From: Candidatus Krumholzibacteriia bacterium
GTDB taxonomy: Bacteria; Krumholzibacteriota; Krumholzibacteriia; WVZY01; JAKEHA01
Reading direction: 5' to 3'
DNA: 63,744 nucleotides
NCBI GenBank assembly: GCA_029865265.1
Contig: JAOUHG010000019.1
Location: 1-63,744, forward strand
The notes under the pieces were generated by a model. It searched no databases. It was not told the origin of the DNA and saw only the letters and a list, made by a program, of their open reading frames with translations. The position numbers and the translations under genes are program-made. Numbering within the stretch: the first letter of the stretch is position 1; each line of letters begins with the position of its first letter. Below, one piece after another: positions 33,683 to 43,802 of the stretch.

Positions 33683-36325
33683 ATGTCCACCCAGCGCATC
33701 ACGGAAAGCGACGTCCTCAAAAAGACCCTCCCCAATGGCCTCACCGTCCTCGTCAAGGAGGACCACGCGGCACCCATCGTGGCGGTGAACATGTGGTTCG
33801 GGGTGGGGTCGGTGCACGAGAGCGAGGAGATGAACGGTCTCGCCCACTTCCAGGAGCACATGGTCTTCAAGGGGACGAAGAAGTACGGCGTGGGCGACAT
33901 CGGGCGCATCGTCAAGTCCGCGGGCGGCAACCTCAACGCCGGCACCAGCTACTCCTACACCATGTACTACGTGGTGCTGCCCTCGGCGAAGTTCGACACG
34001 GCGCTCGAGGTGCAGGCAGACGCCATGATGAACTCCACCTTCGACCCCGAGGAGTTCAAGAAGGAACGCCTGGTGGTGATCGACGAGGCGCGCATGTACG
34101 ACGATCGCCCCGAGTCCTTCACCTTCTATCGCACCATGGAGCTGGGTTTCGAGCGGCACACCTACCGCCGGCCCATCGCGGGCTACCAGCCCATCGTGGA
34201 GAAGATCACGCGCGACCAGCTGCTCGACTTCTACAACAACTACTACCGTCCCCGGAACGGCCGCCTGGTGATCGTGGGCGACATCGACCCCGAGGTGGCA
34301 TTCCGGCGCGCGGAGGCGGTGTACGGGGGCTGGAAGGACGGTGCTGTGGCCATCAACGAGCCGCCGGCGGAGCCGCCGCAGCGGACCTTCCGCTACATGG
34401 CCTACGGTGGCCCCATGGACCACGCCTACCTGGGCGCGGGCTTCCACGTGCCCAGCATCCTGCACGAGGACTACCCGGCGCTGCAGATGCTGGCCGAGCT
34501 GTTGAGCAGCGGGCGCAGCTCGCGCCTCTACCGGCGCGTGCGCGAGGAGAAGCAACTGGTAACATCGGTGAACGCCGACATGCTGGCCGAGAAATGGCCG
34601 GGGTTCTTTCTGATCGCGGCCTCGATGCCCCCGACGCGCTGGGATCCGGCGTGCGCGGCCATCTTCCAGGAGATCGAGCGCTTCAAGCACGAGCCCACAC
34701 CGGAGCGCGAGCTGGAAAAGGCGCGCCGCCAGGTGGAACGCGGCATGTTCAAGGAACTGGAGACGATGGAGGGACAGGCGTCCAACATCGGCTACTACGA
34801 ACTGCTGGGCGACCACCGCCTGGCCGACGAGCACCGCGAGGCCATCAAGAAGGTCACCGCAGAGCAGGTGATGGCGGTGGCGAAGAAGTACTTCCACCCC
34901 GACAACCTCTCGCTGGTGAGTTACCAGCCGCGTGAAATCACCTCGCCCGGCGACCACCTGGTGGAGAAGATGGTGCGGGGCACGCTGTCCAGCGAGGGGG
35001 GCATCAAGAAGATTCCGGTGGACGCGATCTCAACTGCCCGCGCGACGCGCGAACATGGAAAGCGCTCGGGACAGACCACCGCGGGCAAGCCCGCGGTGGT
35101 GGAACAGTTTTCCCTCGCCAACGGTGTGCGCGTGCTCCTGAAGCCGCGCCCCAACGTGCCGCTGGTGTCCATGCTCACCGTGTTTCCGGGCGGCGGGCGC
35201 TTTGAGCCGGCGGGCAAGGCCGGGCTCGGGCTCCTGACCCACCGCATGCTCACCAAGGGCAGCGCGCGCTTCAGCGCGGAAGACATCGCGGCCGGCATCG
35301 AGGGCCTCGGCGGCGGCATCGAAAGCTATTCGTCGTTCGACACCGGTGGCGTGTCGGTGGGCGTGTTGTCCGAGTATGCCGAGGACGCCATCGACATCTA
35401 CCGCGACGTGCTGCGCGAGCCGAAGTTCGACTCCATCCGTGTCGCGCAGGAAAAAACGCGCCTGCTCGAGGAACTCAAGCGCCGCCACGACAACCCGGTG
35501 CCGTACGCCATGGACAAGCTGTTCCGCTACATGTTCGGCCGTCATCCGTACGCGCACCCGTTCCTGGGCGACCCGTCCGAGCTGGAGGGGATCGCGCCGG
35601 AGGAATGCGGCGCGTGGTACCGCGGACTGCTGGCGCCCGAGCAGGTGGTGCTCTGCATGGTGGGGGACCTGTCCACGGAACGCGCGCGCGCCATCGCGGA
35701 GAAGCTGCTGGGGGACCTCACGCCGCACCCCGCGCCCGCGCCACACCCCGCGCCGGCCGCGCCGGTGCGCCCGGGTGAACACGTCAAGCGCCGCGCGGGC
35801 ATCAAGCAGGCGGTGACCTTCGTGGGCTTCCCCGCGCCGGCCATGATGACACCCGCGTCGTGGGCGCTCGAGGTCTTGAACGGCGTGCTCACCGGCCTGG
35901 GCGGGCGGCTGTTCGTCGAGCTGCGCGACAAGCGCTCGCTGGGCTACATGACCGGCTCCGCGTACAACTCGCTCCTGCAGGGCGGCATCTTCTTCGGCTA
36001 CGCCAACCCGGGTGCCGAGGGCGTGGACGAGGCGGTGCGGGTGATCCTGCACGAGCTGGAGAAGGTGGCGAAGGAAGCGGTGAGCGACGAGGAGCTGTCG
36101 CGCGCCAAGGAGTGGCTCATCGGGTCGCATGTAATGGAGCTGCAGCGCAACGGCGCGCAGGCGGGCGCCTACGGCGCCTACGAGGCGCTGGGCTACGGCT
36201 GGGAAGCGGTGGACCGCGTGCCGGACGACATCCGTGCCGTCACCAAAGACGACATCGTGGCGGCCGCGCGCGCAACCTTTGTAAGGGAGAACGCCGTGAT
36301 CGTCCGCATGCTGCCCGCCGACTGA
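33683..36325 (+). CDS. M16 family zinc peptidase, two-domain (processing peptidase-like)
   Basis: An 880-residue inverzincin. The N-terminal domain has the inverted zinc motif His55-Phe-Gln-Glu58-His59 and the downstream Glu of VVIDEARMYDD. The C-terminal repeat (from about 480) has the structural M16C fold but no HxxEH (LLTHRMLTKG at the equivalent place), as is usual for fused active/inactive halves. No convincing signal peptide is seen at the chosen ATG 33683; the longer frame from 33458 overlaps the structured region and was rejected. It converges with cdaA. Confidence 0.93.
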   Translation: MSTQRITESDVLKKTLPNGLTVLVKEDHAAPIVAVNMWFGVGSVHESEEMNGLAHFQEHMVFKGTKKYGVGDIGRIVKSAGGNLNAGTSYSYTMYYVVLPSAKFDTALEVQADAMMNSTFDPEEFKKERLVVIDEARMYDDRPESFTFYRTMELGFERHTYRRPIAGYQPIVEKITRDQLLDFYNNYYRPRNGRLVIVGDIDPEVAFRRAEAVYGGWKDGAVAINEPPAEPPQRTFRYMAYGGPMDHAYLGAGFHVPSILHEDYPALQMLAELLSSGRSSRLYRRVREEKQLVTSVNADMLAEKWPGFFLIAASMPPTRWDPACAAIFQEIERFKHEPTPERELEKARRQVERGMFKELETMEGQASNIGYYELLGDHRLADEHREAIKKVTAEQVMAVAKKYFHPDNLSLVSYQPREITSPGDHLVEKMVRGTLSSEGGIKKIPVDAISTARATREHGKRSGQTTAGKPAVVEQFSLANGVRVLLKPRPNVPLVSMLTVFPGGGRFEPAGKAGLGLLTHRMLTKGSARFSAEDIAAGIEGLGGGIESYSSFDTGGVSVGVLSEYAEDAIDIYRDVLREPKFDSIRVAQEKTRLLEELKRRHDNPVPYAMDKLFRYMFGRHPYAHPFLGDPSELEGIAPEECGAWYRGLLAPEQVVLCMVGDLSTERARAIAEKLLGDLTPHPAPAPHPAPAAPVRPGEHVKRRAGIKQAVTFVGFPAPAMMTPASWALEVLNGVLTGLGGRLFVELRDKRSLGYMTGSAYNSLLQGGIFFGYANPGAEGVDEAVRVILHELEKVAKEAVSDEELSRAKEWLIGSHVMELQRNGAQAGAYGAYEALGYGWEAVDRVPDDIRAVTKDDIVAAARATFVRENAVIVRMLPAD

Positions 36326-36338
36326 GCGCGTCTCCCAA

Positions 36339-37121
36339 CTACGCCGATTCCGCCGCCGCGCGCGGCTTGGCTGCCGCGCCGAAGCTCGTGTACAGCGCGT
36401 TGCGCAGCGTGGAGATGTCCACCTTGCGGTAGAGCTTGCCCGACTCCGCGTAGGCAATGCCACCCGTCTCCTCGGACACGATCACCACGATGGCGTCGGT
36501 TTCCTCGGACAGACCCAGTGCCGCGCGGTGGCGCGTGCCCAGCGCCTGCGCGAGGCGTTCGTCCTGCGACAGGGGCAGGATGCAGCCCGCCGCCACCAGG
36601 CGGTCGCTCTGGATGATCACGGCACCGTCGTGCAGCGGTCCCGGGCGCGTGAAGATGGTTTCGATGAGTTCGGCGCTCACCCGCCCGTCGACCGGCGTGC
36701 CCGTCTCCAGGTAGTTCTTGAGCCCCATGTCCTTCTCGAAGACGATCAGCGCGCCCGTCTTCTTCACGGAAAGCTCCTGCACCGCCTTGCACACCTCGGG
36801 AATCACGCCGCTCTCGCGCATGCGCACGAAGCGCGACAGCCAGCGGTTCTGGCCCAGCATGGAGAGCGCGCGCCGCAGCTCGGGCTGAAAGATGATCACG
36901 AAGGCAATCACCCACACCGTGCGCAGGCTGGAGATGAGCCAGTTGACCGCCAGCAGGTTCATCCACTGCGCGATCACCGACAGCACGAACAGCACGATGA
37001 GCCCGAAGAACATGTGCACGGCGCGCGTGCCCTGCATGAGCGAGAACACCCGGTAGAGCAGGAACGTGACGATGAGGACATCGAGCACGTCGAGGATGAG
37101 TTCGAAGGGGATGCCCTGCAT
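36339..37121 (-). CDS. cdaA: membrane diadenylate cyclase CdaA
   Basis: CdaA makes c-di-AMP from two ATP. The 260-residue protein has three N-terminal transmembrane helices (about 8-25, 36-55, 60-80) and a DAC domain with the catalytic DGA (GPLHDGAVII) and RHR (ALGTRHRAALGLSEETDAIVVIVSEETG) motifs. It lies three bases after folP. A cdaR/YbbR-type partner and glmM, common neighbours elsewhere, are not found here. Confidence 0.95.
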   Translation of the reverse strand: MQGIPFELILDVLDVLIVTFLLYRVFSLMQGTRAVHMFFGLIVLFVLSVIAQWMNLLAVNWLISSLRTVWVIAFVIIFQPELRRALSMLGQNRWLSRFVRMRESGVIPEVCKAVQELSVKKTGALIVFEKDMGLKNYLETGTPVDGRVSAELIETIFTRPGPLHDGAVIIQSDRLVAAGCILPLSQDERLAQALGTRHRAALGLSEETDAIVVIVSEETGGIAYAESGKLYRKVDISTLRNALYTSFGAAAKPRAAAESA

Positions 37122-37124
37122 GGC

Positions 37125-38018
37125 CTAGCGTGGGGGGCGGTGCGGGCCGGGGTTGTCGATGGCGTCCAGCACGCGGAACAGCCCCGCGGTCTCGGCCACG
37201 TCGTGCACGCGCACCATTTCCACGCCGCGCTCGCGGCACAGGGCCGCCACGGCGAGGCTGCCGGGGAGGCGCGCGTCGGGTGCCGCACCGCCCAGCAGCG
37301 TTCCCAGGAAGGATTTGCGCGACGCACCCACGAGCACGGGATAGCCCAGCGCGCGCAGCGCGTCAATCCTTTTCAGGATTTCGAGGTTGTCGATGAGGCG
37401 CTTGCCGAAGCCGAGGCCGGGGTCGAGCACGATGCGCGACGACTCGATGCCGGCCGTCTCCAGCGCCGCCGCGCGCAGCGCGAGGAAGTCGGCGATCTCC
37501 TGCGGCGCGTCGTTGTACGCCGGCTCCTGCTGCATGTTCTCCGGCTCTCCCAGCATGTGCATCAGGATCACCGGAATGTCAGGATGGTCGCGCAGCACGT
37601 CCACCATGGTGCTGTCGCGGGTGGCGTTGACGTCGTTGAGCAGGGTGGCGCCGGCGTCGAGCACCGCGGCCGCCACCTCCGGGTGGCGCGTGTCGATGGA
37701 TACCGGCGCCGGCAGCGGCGGGCGGCCCTCGCCCCCGCGCACCAGCGTCTCCACCACCGGCAGCACGCGGGCCAGTTCTTCGGTGACCGAGATGGCAGAC
37801 GCGCCCGGCCGCGTGGACTCGCCGCCCACGTCCACCAGGTCCGCCCCCGCAGCCACCATGGCGTGCGCGTGCGCCACCGCCGCGCGGTGAGACACGAACT
37901 TGCCGCCGTCGGAGAACGAGTCGGGGGTGACGTTGAGAATGCCCATGATGAGCGGGCTCCCACCGAAGGTGAGCGTGCGTGGGCCGCAGCGGAGGGAGCG
38001 GGGGTGGGTGGTGCTCAT
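37125..38018 (-). CDS. folP: dihydropteroate synthase
   Basis: FolP joins pABA to dihydropterin pyrophosphate. The 297-residue TIM barrel shows GILNVTPDSFSDGG, ADLVDVGGESTRPGA, SIDTRHPEVA, LLNDVNATRD, VILMHMLGEPENMQQ, LDPGLGFGKR and VLVGASRKSFLG. The ATG at 38018 is preferred over TTG 38027; neither has a clear ribosome site. It belongs to the leftward set tilS-hpt-ftsH-folP-cdaA. Confidence 0.96.
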   Translation of the reverse strand: MSTTHPRSLRCGPRTLTFGGSPLIMGILNVTPDSFSDGGKFVSHRAAVAHAHAMVAAGADLVDVGGESTRPGASAISVTEELARVLPVVETLVRGGEGRPPLPAPVSIDTRHPEVAAAVLDAGATLLNDVNATRDSTMVDVLRDHPDIPVILMHMLGEPENMQQEPAYNDAPQEIADFLALRAAALETAGIESSRIVLDPGLGFGKRLIDNLEILKRIDALRALGYPVLVGASRKSFLGTLLGGAAPDARLPGSLAVAALCRERGVEMVRVHDVAETAGLFRVLDAIDNPGPHRPPR

Positions 38019-38066
38019 CAGGATCAAAACGCGAACGGCGCCCGCGGCGCCGTTCGACGGGGAAGG

Positions 38067-40127
38067 CTACGTGCTCGGGCCGGGCTCCACGATGGGCGGC
38101 AGCCCCGGCATCTGCTTCTTGCGATCCGTCTCGGCGGGCTTTGCCGCCGGCTTCTCCTCGGCCGGCGCCGCGTGCAGGCGCTCCGGGTCCATCGGGGCCA
38201 GCGTGCCGCCCTCGAGGAGGGTCTGGATTTCCGCGGCGTCCAGCGTTTCGCGCTCCAGCAAGGCGTTGGCCATGCGGTGCAGGATGTCGATGCGCTCCTC
38301 GAGGATCACGCGCGCGCGCTCGTACTGCTCGTCGACGATGCGCTTGACCTCTTCGTCGATCTCCTGCGAGGTCTTCTCGCTGTAGTGCGTGTTCTGCACG
38401 ATGTCGCGCCCAAGGAACACCTGCTCGTCGCGATCACCGAAGGCAATGGGCCCCAGCTTCTCGCTCATGCCCCAGTGCATCACCATGCGGCGGGCGAGCT
38501 TCGAAACCATCTGGATGTCCGACGACGCGCCGCTGCCCATGCGCTTGAGTATCAACTCCTCCGCCACGCGGCCGCCCAGGGCCTGGGTGATGGTGTCGAG
38601 GCACCACGCCTTGGAGTACTCGGAGCGGTCGTCCTCGGGCAGGAAGAAGGTGAGGCCGCCGGCCGCACCGCGTGGGATGATGGTCACCTTGTGCACCGGG
38701 TCGGAGTATTTCAGTGCCGCGCCCACCACGGCGTGGCCGGCCTCGTGGTACGCGGTGAGGCGCTTGGTCTCTTCCTTGACCACGCGGCTCCTGCGTTCGG
38801 GGCCCAGGTAGATCTTGTCCTTGGCGTCTTCCAGGACGTCCATGGTGACCTTGGTCATGCCCTTGCGCGCCGCCAGCAGCGCCGCCTCGTTGATCACGTT
38901 GGCGAGGTCCGCGCCGCTCATGCCGGGTGTGGCGCGGGCCAGCACGGCCAGGTTGACGTCTTCGGCCAGCGGGGTCTTGCGCGAATGAACGCGCAGGATG
39001 CCTTCACGCCCGCGGACATCGGGCAGGTCCACCACGATGCGGCGGTCGAAGCGGCCGGGGCGCATGAGTGCGGGGTCGAGCACGTCGGCGCGGTTGGTGG
39101 CCGCGATGAGAATGACGCCCTCGTTGGACTCGAAGCCATCCATCTCCACCAGCAGCTGGTTGAGCGTCTGTTCGCGCTCGTCGTGGCCGCCGCCCAGGCC
39201 GGCGCCGCGATGGCGGCCGACCGCGTCGATCTCGTCGATGAAGAGGATGCACGGCGCGTGCTTCTTGCCGGTCTCGAACAGGTCGCGCACGCGCGACGCG
39301 CCAACGCCCACGAACATCTCCACAAAATCCGAACCGCTCATGGAGAAGAAGGGCACGTTGGCTTCGCCGGCCACGGCGCGCGCCAGCAGCGTCTTGCCGG
39401 TGCCGGGCTGGCCCAGCAGCAGCGCACCCTTGGGGATGCGACCGCCGAGCTTCTGGAACTTCTTGGGTTCGCGCAGGAACTCGATGATCTCATGCAGCTC
39501 TTCCTTGGCCTCGTCGCAGCCGGCCACGTCGTTGAAGGTCACCCGCGGCCGGTCGCCGCCGAACATGCGCGCGCGGCTCTTGCCAAAACTGAACGCGCGG
39601 TTACCGCCCGCCTGCATCTGGCGCATGATGAGCAGCCACAAACCAATAATGAGCAGCAGCGGCAGCCCGGACGTGAGCACCTTGACCCACATGCTGCCGC
39701 CGGGAACCTGTCCCTCCACCATGGCGTCGGGGTTGCGGTCGAGGATGCGCTGCGGGAGATCCTTGTCTTCCACCGGCAGCGCCAGCGTAAACTGCTCCAC
39801 CTTGACCTCGCGGGTGCGCTCGCGGTCGGTGGTGTTGGGAATGGGAACCAGGGTGGGCGTGGTGAGTTCGCCACGCACCTCGAGTCCCTTGAAGGTAATC
39901 TTCTTGATGTTGCCGGAGTCTACCTGCGAGAGGAACTCGGAGTACGAGATACGGTACTGGGGCGTCTTGCCCATCTCGAACATCTGGAAGGCGACGAGCA
40001 GGACGATGACCAGCAGCACCCAGAACACCATGGCCTTGAACGGCCTGGTGGGCCGTCCCGCGGGGGGACGGGGGGTGAGCGGCGTGCGTCCGCCAGGACG
40101 CTTATCCGAGTCTCGTTGATCCGACAT
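38067..40127 (-). CDS. ftsH: ATP-dependent zinc metalloprotease FtsH
   Basis: A membrane-anchored AAA+ protease. The 686-residue protein has TM helices at about 33-50 and 153-168, a periplasmic domain between, Walker A GQPGTGKT, Walker [13 protein letters not shown], the second region of homology ([28 protein letters not shown]) and the zinc motif [11 protein letters not shown]. The C-terminus is Pro/Ala/Lys-rich. It follows hpt by 17 bases in the conserved tilS-hpt-ftsH order. Confidence 0.98.
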   Translation of the reverse strand: MSDQRDSDKRPGGRTPLTPRPPAGRPTRPFKAMVFWVLLVIVLLVAFQMFEMGKTPQYRISYSEFLSQVDSGNIKKITFKGLEVRGELTTPTLVPIPNTTDRERTREVKVEQFTLALPVEDKDLPQRILDRNPDAMVEGQVPGGSMWVKVLTSGLPLLLIIGLWLLIMRQMQAGGNRAFSFGKSRARMFGGDRPRVTFNDVAGCDEAKEELHEIIEFLREPKKFQKLGGRIPKGALLLGQPGTGKTLLARAVAGEANVPFFSMSGSDFVEMFVGVGASRVRDLFETGKKHAPCILFIDEIDAVGRHRGAGLGGGHDEREQTLNQLLVEMDGFESNEGVILIAATNRADVLDPALMRPGRFDRRIVVDLPDVRGREGILRVHSRKTPLAEDVNLAVLARATPGMSGADLANVINEAALLAARKGMTKVTMDVLEDAKDKIYLGPERRSRVVKEETKRLTAYHEAGHAVVGAALKYSDPVHKVTIIPRGAAGGLTFFLPEDDRSEYSKAWCLDTITQALGGRVAEELILKRMGSGASSDIQMVSKLARRMVMHWGMSEKLGPIAFGDRDEQVFLGRDIVQNTHYSEKTSQEIDEEVKRIVDEQYERARVILEERIDILHRMANALLERETLDAAEIQTLLEGGTLAPMDPERLHAAPAEEKPAAKPAETDRKKQMPGLPPIVEPGPST

Positions 40128-40144
40128 GAGGTACGACCCGATGT

Positions 40145-40693
40145 TCAGGAACCGGCAGGCCGGTCATAGCCGGCCACAAAGGGTAAGTTACGATAATTCT
40201 CGTCGTAGTCCAGCCCGTAACCGACGACGAAAACGTCCGGGATCTCGCGGCCGAGATAGCGGACGGGAATCCCGGCCGGTTGCGGGAGCCGTTTGCGCAG
40301 GAGGGCGCAGATTTCGAGGCTCGCCGGATTCCGTAACTTCAACATATTCACAATATAAGCCAGAGTTGTGCCAGTGTCTATGACATCCTCCACCAGCAGC
40401 ACATCGCGCCCGGCGATGTCGATATCGAGGTCCGCCACAATCCGGACCACCCCGCTGGACTGCATGCCCCCATTATACGACGACACCCGCAAAAATTCGA
40501 TGTGATGGGGAATGGTGAGGTGCCGGATGAGGTCGGCCAGAAACACAACCCCGCCCTTGAGCAAGCTGATGAGCACGGGGTGGCGGTCGCTGTAATCGAG
40601 CGAAATGGCCCGGCCCAGGCCGCCCACGATGTCCGAGATCTCGGCTGACGACAGAAGCACGGGGCCCGGAGAGGGATGGTCGGGGCGGTTCAC
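40145..40693 (-). CDS. hpt: hypoxanthine phosphoribosyltransferase
   Basis: A 182-residue purine-salvage enzyme (hypoxanthine or guanine plus PRPP). Substrate loop LLKGGVVFLADL, flexible loop FLRVSSYNGGMQSSG, PRPP motif VLLVEDVIDTGTTL and the C-terminal VVGYGLDYDENYRNLPFV. The GTG start overlaps the tilS stop (GTGA) and has GGGAGGACC upstream, which fixes it; the longer open frame lies over tilS. Confidence 0.95.
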   Translation of the reverse strand: MNRPDHPSPGPVLLSSAEISDIVGGLGRAISLDYSDRHPVLISLLKGGVVFLADLIRHLTIPHHIEFLRVSSYNGGMQSSGVVRIVADLDIDIAGRDVLLVEDVIDTGTTLAYIVNMLKLRNPASLEICALLRKRLPQPAGIPVRYLGREIPDVFVVGYGLDYDENYRNLPFVAGYDRPAGS

Positions 40694-42126
40694 GCGGGTC
40701 CTCCCGGGGATGCGGATTCGGCGGTGATGTGGATCAGCGGCATGCCGTCGCCGGAAACGCGGGTGGACTCGGATGCCACCACGCCGGGCACCCACACGAT
40801 CTCGCCGCCGCTCTCGATGACGACGGCGCGCGCGCGATCGCGATGCGGGATCTTCTTGTCGATGAAGATGTCGCTGAGCTTCTTGCTGCCACTCATGCCG
40901 AAGGGCCGAATGCGGTCGCCGGGACGGGGCGAACGAACCGTCAGTTGTCTGACCGGAAGTGAGGCTTGTTCTCCGCTCAGGCACTTCGCGCGCGATGGTT
41001 GAAAGCGCGCCTCGTGAAATCGCGTCGAACAAGCCTCACTCCCGGCCAGCTCGTCCGCTCGAAGTGCCCTCACAATCCAACCATTCAATTCGACGGCGCC
41101 CGGAACCGAAAGCGGTGCGGCACGCAGTTCCTCGTTCACTTCGACACCGCGCACGCGCCACACGAGGGCGTCGTGGTCGCGGCGGACGGAAACACCGGGC
41201 AGATCAACGGAGGCACCCACGCGTTCGGCGCGCGCGAGCGCGCGCACGTGCCCGTAGTGAACGGCGGTTACACCCGCCAGGCACCCGATGCGCTCCAGAA
41301 CATCGCCGAGGAGGATCGCCACCTCGCTCTCATCCAACCCGGCGAACGCATCCACGGGCAGCACCCACGCGCCGTTGTCGCGGCAGAGCCGCCCCAGACG
41401 GACGTCCGTCACCAGGCGCGCCGCGCGAAGCGCCTCTTCCGCGCCGCGCGACGTGCGCAACAGCGCGTCGTCGATAGTCGGGAAGGCGCGGCGCAGCGCG
41501 GGAAGTGTGTCGTGGCGCACGGCGTTGCGCGCAAAGCGGCGGTCGTCGTTACTGGGGTCGGTGACGAATGCAATGCCGTGCCGCGCGCAGTAGTCGAGCG
41601 TGTCGGCGCGCGCAACGTCCAGTAGCGGACGCACCAGACTATCGCGCTCGCGCGCAATGCCGGCCAGGCCGCGCGCGCCCGCGCCGCGCAGGATGCGCAT
41701 GAGCACCGTCTCCACCTGGTCGGAGCGCGTGTGCGCGGTGGCGATCCAATTGCACGATTCGCGCGCGGCGGCGTCGCGCAAGAATTCGTAGCGCGCCTCG
41801 CGCGCCGCGGTCTCCATGGAGACACGCGCGCTGCGCGCGCGCGCGGGGACGTCGCCCGCCCCCGCCACCACGCGGATGCCGTGCGCGTCCGCAAGGGCGC
41901 GCACCGTGTCGATGTCGCGCGCGCTGTCCCTGCGGATGCGATGGTCGAAGTGCGCCGCCACCACGCGCGCCCCGCCGCGTGCCGCGTGATCCGCGGCCGC
42001 CGCGAGCAGCGCCATGGAGTCCGCACCGCCCGACACCGCCACCAGCACACGCCCCCCGGCCGCAAAGGCCGGCGTGCGCGCCAGGGCATGGTCGATGGGG
42101 TGGGAGGAAAGCATGGCCTCAAGCAT
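40690..42126 (-). CDS. tilS: tRNA(Ile)-lysidine synthase
   Basis: TilS converts C34 of the CAU-anticodon tRNA-Ile to lysidine. The 478-residue protein has the PP-loop VLVAVSGGADSMALL, HFDHRIR, AREARYEFLRD, TAHTRSDQVETVLMRILRGAGARGLAG and a C-terminal TilS domain (VRSPRPGDRIRPFGMSGSKKLSDIFIDKKIPHRDR). ATG 42114 is an alternative start. It overlaps hpt and lies 43 bases downstream of a CAT-anticodon tRNA gene on the same strand. Confidence 0.95.
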   Translation of the reverse strand: MLEAMLSSHPIDHALARTPAFAAGGRVLVAVSGGADSMALLAAAADHAARGGARVVAAHFDHRIRRDSARDIDTVRALADAHGIRVVAGAGDVPARARSARVSMETAAREARYEFLRDAAARESCNWIATAHTRSDQVETVLMRILRGAGARGLAGIARERDSLVRPLLDVARADTLDYCARHGIAFVTDPSNDDRRFARNAVRHDTLPALRRAFPTIDDALLRTSRGAEEALRAARLVTDVRLGRLCRDNGAWVLPVDAFAGLDESEVAILLGDVLERIGCLAGVTAVHYGHVRALARAERVGASVDLPGVSVRRDHDALVWRVRGVEVNEELRAAPLSVPGAVELNGWIVRALRADELAGSEACSTRFHEARFQPSRAKCLSGEQASLPVRQLTVRSPRPGDRIRPFGMSGSKKLSDIFIDKKIPHRDRARAVVIESGGEIVWVPGVVASESTRVSGDGMPLIHITAESASPGGPA

Positions 42127-42168
42127 AGCGCACCAGGAGCGTCGGACAACCCGAAAGGGAAAGGAAAG

Positions 42169-42245
42169 TGGTGGCGGAGCAGGGATTCGAACCCCGGACA
42201 CGCGGATTATGATTCCGCTGCTCTAACCAACTGAGCTACTCCGCC
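42169..42245 (-). tRNA. tRNA with CAT anticodon (elongator Met most likely)
   Basis: A full cloverleaf: acceptor GGCGGAG/CTCCGCC, D-arm GCTCAGTTGGTTAGAGC, anticodon stem GCGGA/TCCGC with loop ATCATAA (anticodon CAT), T-arm with GGTTCGAATCC, and an encoded CCA 3' end. The GTAGCTCAGTTGGTTAGAGC body resembles elongator tRNA-Met; a tRNA-Ile2 (TilS substrate) cannot be excluded from anticodon alone. The 5' half is the attachment site of the integrated element, so its native promoter has been displaced. Confidence 0.92.
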
Positions 42246-42249
42246 CACC
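42204..42249. repeat. left attachment repeat (tRNA 5' half, 46 bp)
   Basis: Positions 42204-42249, from the anticodon arm to just beyond the tRNA 5' end, recur exactly at 54242-54287 and with one mismatch at 52249-52294. The integrase gene starts 132 bases away, so this is the integrase-proximal att site. Confidence 0.85.
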
Positions 42250-42380
42250 CTGAACAGACTTGTATTTGAAGCAGTTACGAGGTAAGCTGGCCCTCGATCG
42301 CCCTCGCGAACCACCGGGCTACACGGTTCGCAGGCAGTTCTCGGAGGACGGGTACACGGTTCGCCAGGGAGGACAACACC

Positions 42381-43613
42381 ATGCAGCCAACAAGGCTCAC
42401 CGAAGCATTCATCCGGCAACTCGCGTACGAAGACAAACCCGTCGTCGTCCGGGACACCATCGTAAAGGGACTGATGGTCGCCGTCAATAAGCACTCTAAG
42501 TCCTATAAGGTCCAGCGGGACCTGTGGGTCGGCCAGCGCGGCCGCCGGCGCAAGACCAAGACCGTCCGGCATACCCTCGGGACCACCCTGGAGCTCACCT
42601 TGGACGACGCCCGTACGCGCGCCATGGAGGTCATCACGCAGATCAAGCGGGGGGTGGACCCCAACGCCTCGGACGTCGAGCCAGGGGCGGAAACGTGGAC
42701 CGTGGAGCGCATGTTCGAGGAGTACATGGCCGACCTGCGGGCGCGCGAGTGCGCGGACCGTACCATCTCGGACGTCCGGGTTCAGATGAACCGGTACCTG
42801 GCGGACTGGAAGCCCATTCCGATCTCGGACGTGACGCGCTCAATGGCCCGTGAGAAGCACCGCCATATCTCGGAGCGTCATGGCAAGGCGGTGGCGAACA
42901 GCTCACTCCGCCTGTTCAAGGCGGGGTACAATCTCGCGATGCGCGTTGTGGACGACCCCGACGCCTTGCCCGACAACCCCGTCAAGGCCGTCACGTTCAA
43001 CAAGGTCCGCTCCAGCAACCGCGTCCTGATGCCCGAGGACTTGCCCGAGTGGTGGGCGAAGGTTCAGGCGCTTCCGAACCCGCTGCGACGCGTCATGCAC
43101 ACGCTCGGGCTCTTCAGCGGGCTCCGGCCCGGGACGCTCGTGTCGCTCCGTCGTGAGTGGCTCCACCTGGACGAGCACGCAATCTCGATTCCGCGGATGA
43201 AGTCAGGCGAGCCCTTCGACCTGCCGCTCTCGAACTACATGGTCGGGCTCGTGCAGCAGGCACTGGAACTGGGCGACATGCTGTACCCCGGCTCTGAGTG
43301 GCTTTTCCCGACTCGCAACGTGCGCGGTAAGATCATCGCGACAGCGGTCTGGCGGGAGAAGACGCTGCCCAGCGAAACCGGGCACATCCTGCGCCACACC
43401 TACCGCACGATCGCGCAGCGCGTGGGCCTCGACAAGATCGACGCCCGCATGCTGCTGGACCACAAGGTGGTCGGCATCGACCGCGTGTACGTCCACGAAA
43501 AGGCGCTTTTCGATCGGCTGCTAGCCTCGCAGGAGACGATGACGGCGGCAGTGCTGGAACTCATTCATGAGGATGGTCGCGTGGGCGATTCAGTTAGTGC
43601 GTATGACCGATAG
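42381..43613 (+). CDS. tyrosine recombinase / integrase
   Basis: A 410-residue integrase. N-terminal arm-binding domain, SAM-like core-binding domain (about 105-200; TWTVERMFEEYMADL), and catalytic domain with Arg in FSGLRPGTLVSL, His-x-x-Arg in HILRHTYRTIAQR, His in LLDHKVV and the nucleophile Tyr in RVYVHEKAL. It is the likely integrase for the tRNA 5'-half repeats at 42204, 52249 and 54242. The N-terminus begins MQPTRLTEAFI with GGGAGGA upstream. Confidence 0.93.
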   Translation: MQPTRLTEAFIRQLAYEDKPVVVRDTIVKGLMVAVNKHSKSYKVQRDLWVGQRGRRRKTKTVRHTLGTTLELTLDDARTRAMEVITQIKRGVDPNASDVEPGAETWTVERMFEEYMADLRARECADRTISDVRVQMNRYLADWKPIPISDVTRSMAREKHRHISERHGKAVANSSLRLFKAGYNLAMRVVDDPDALPDNPVKAVTFNKVRSSNRVLMPEDLPEWWAKVQALPNPLRRVMHTLGLFSGLRPGTLVSLRREWLHLDEHAISIPRMKSGEPFDLPLSNYMVGLVQQALELGDMLYPGSEWLFPTRNVRGKIIATAVWREKTLPSETGHILRHTYRTIAQRVGLDKIDARMLLDHKVVGIDRVYVHEKALFDRLLASQETMTAAVLELIHEDGRVGDSVSAYDR

Positions 43614-43802
43614 CGACACCAAGAAACCTGCCGCAACTGACAGCGTCCCACAGCGGCAGAAGGTTCAGTGGATGCACTTCAAAGAAGCGGGCTACAGCTT
43701 TTTCTTCCCCATGAGCGTCAGCCCGTCGCGGAGCACAAGGAGGCGGCGCATTCGCGGTATCTCATCAACTTCGTGGACAATTTCATCTGGTTCTGCTCAT
43801 GA
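43603..43802 (+). pseudogene. small frameshifted gene after the integrase
   Basis: The reading frame from ATG 43603 (overlapping the integrase stop) looks protein-like for about 36 codons (MTDSDTKKPAATDSVPQRQK to EAGYSFFFP), then loses sense, while the next frame continues with RQPVAEHKEAAHSRYLINF and VDNFIWFCS to TGA 43802. The join lies at the T/C-rich tract around 43699-43710. It is either a one-base frameshift mutation, a sequencing error or slippage. Product unknown. From 43803 to 44116 nothing else convincing is seen apart from a TTGACA hexamer near 43908. Confidence 0.45.

Noticed and set aside
36528-40169. Open rightward frame of 1213 codons
   Set aside because: It is the mirror frame of cdaA, folP and ftsH, which are unmistakable on the other strand; its sequence is His/Gln/Arg-rich and low in motifs.
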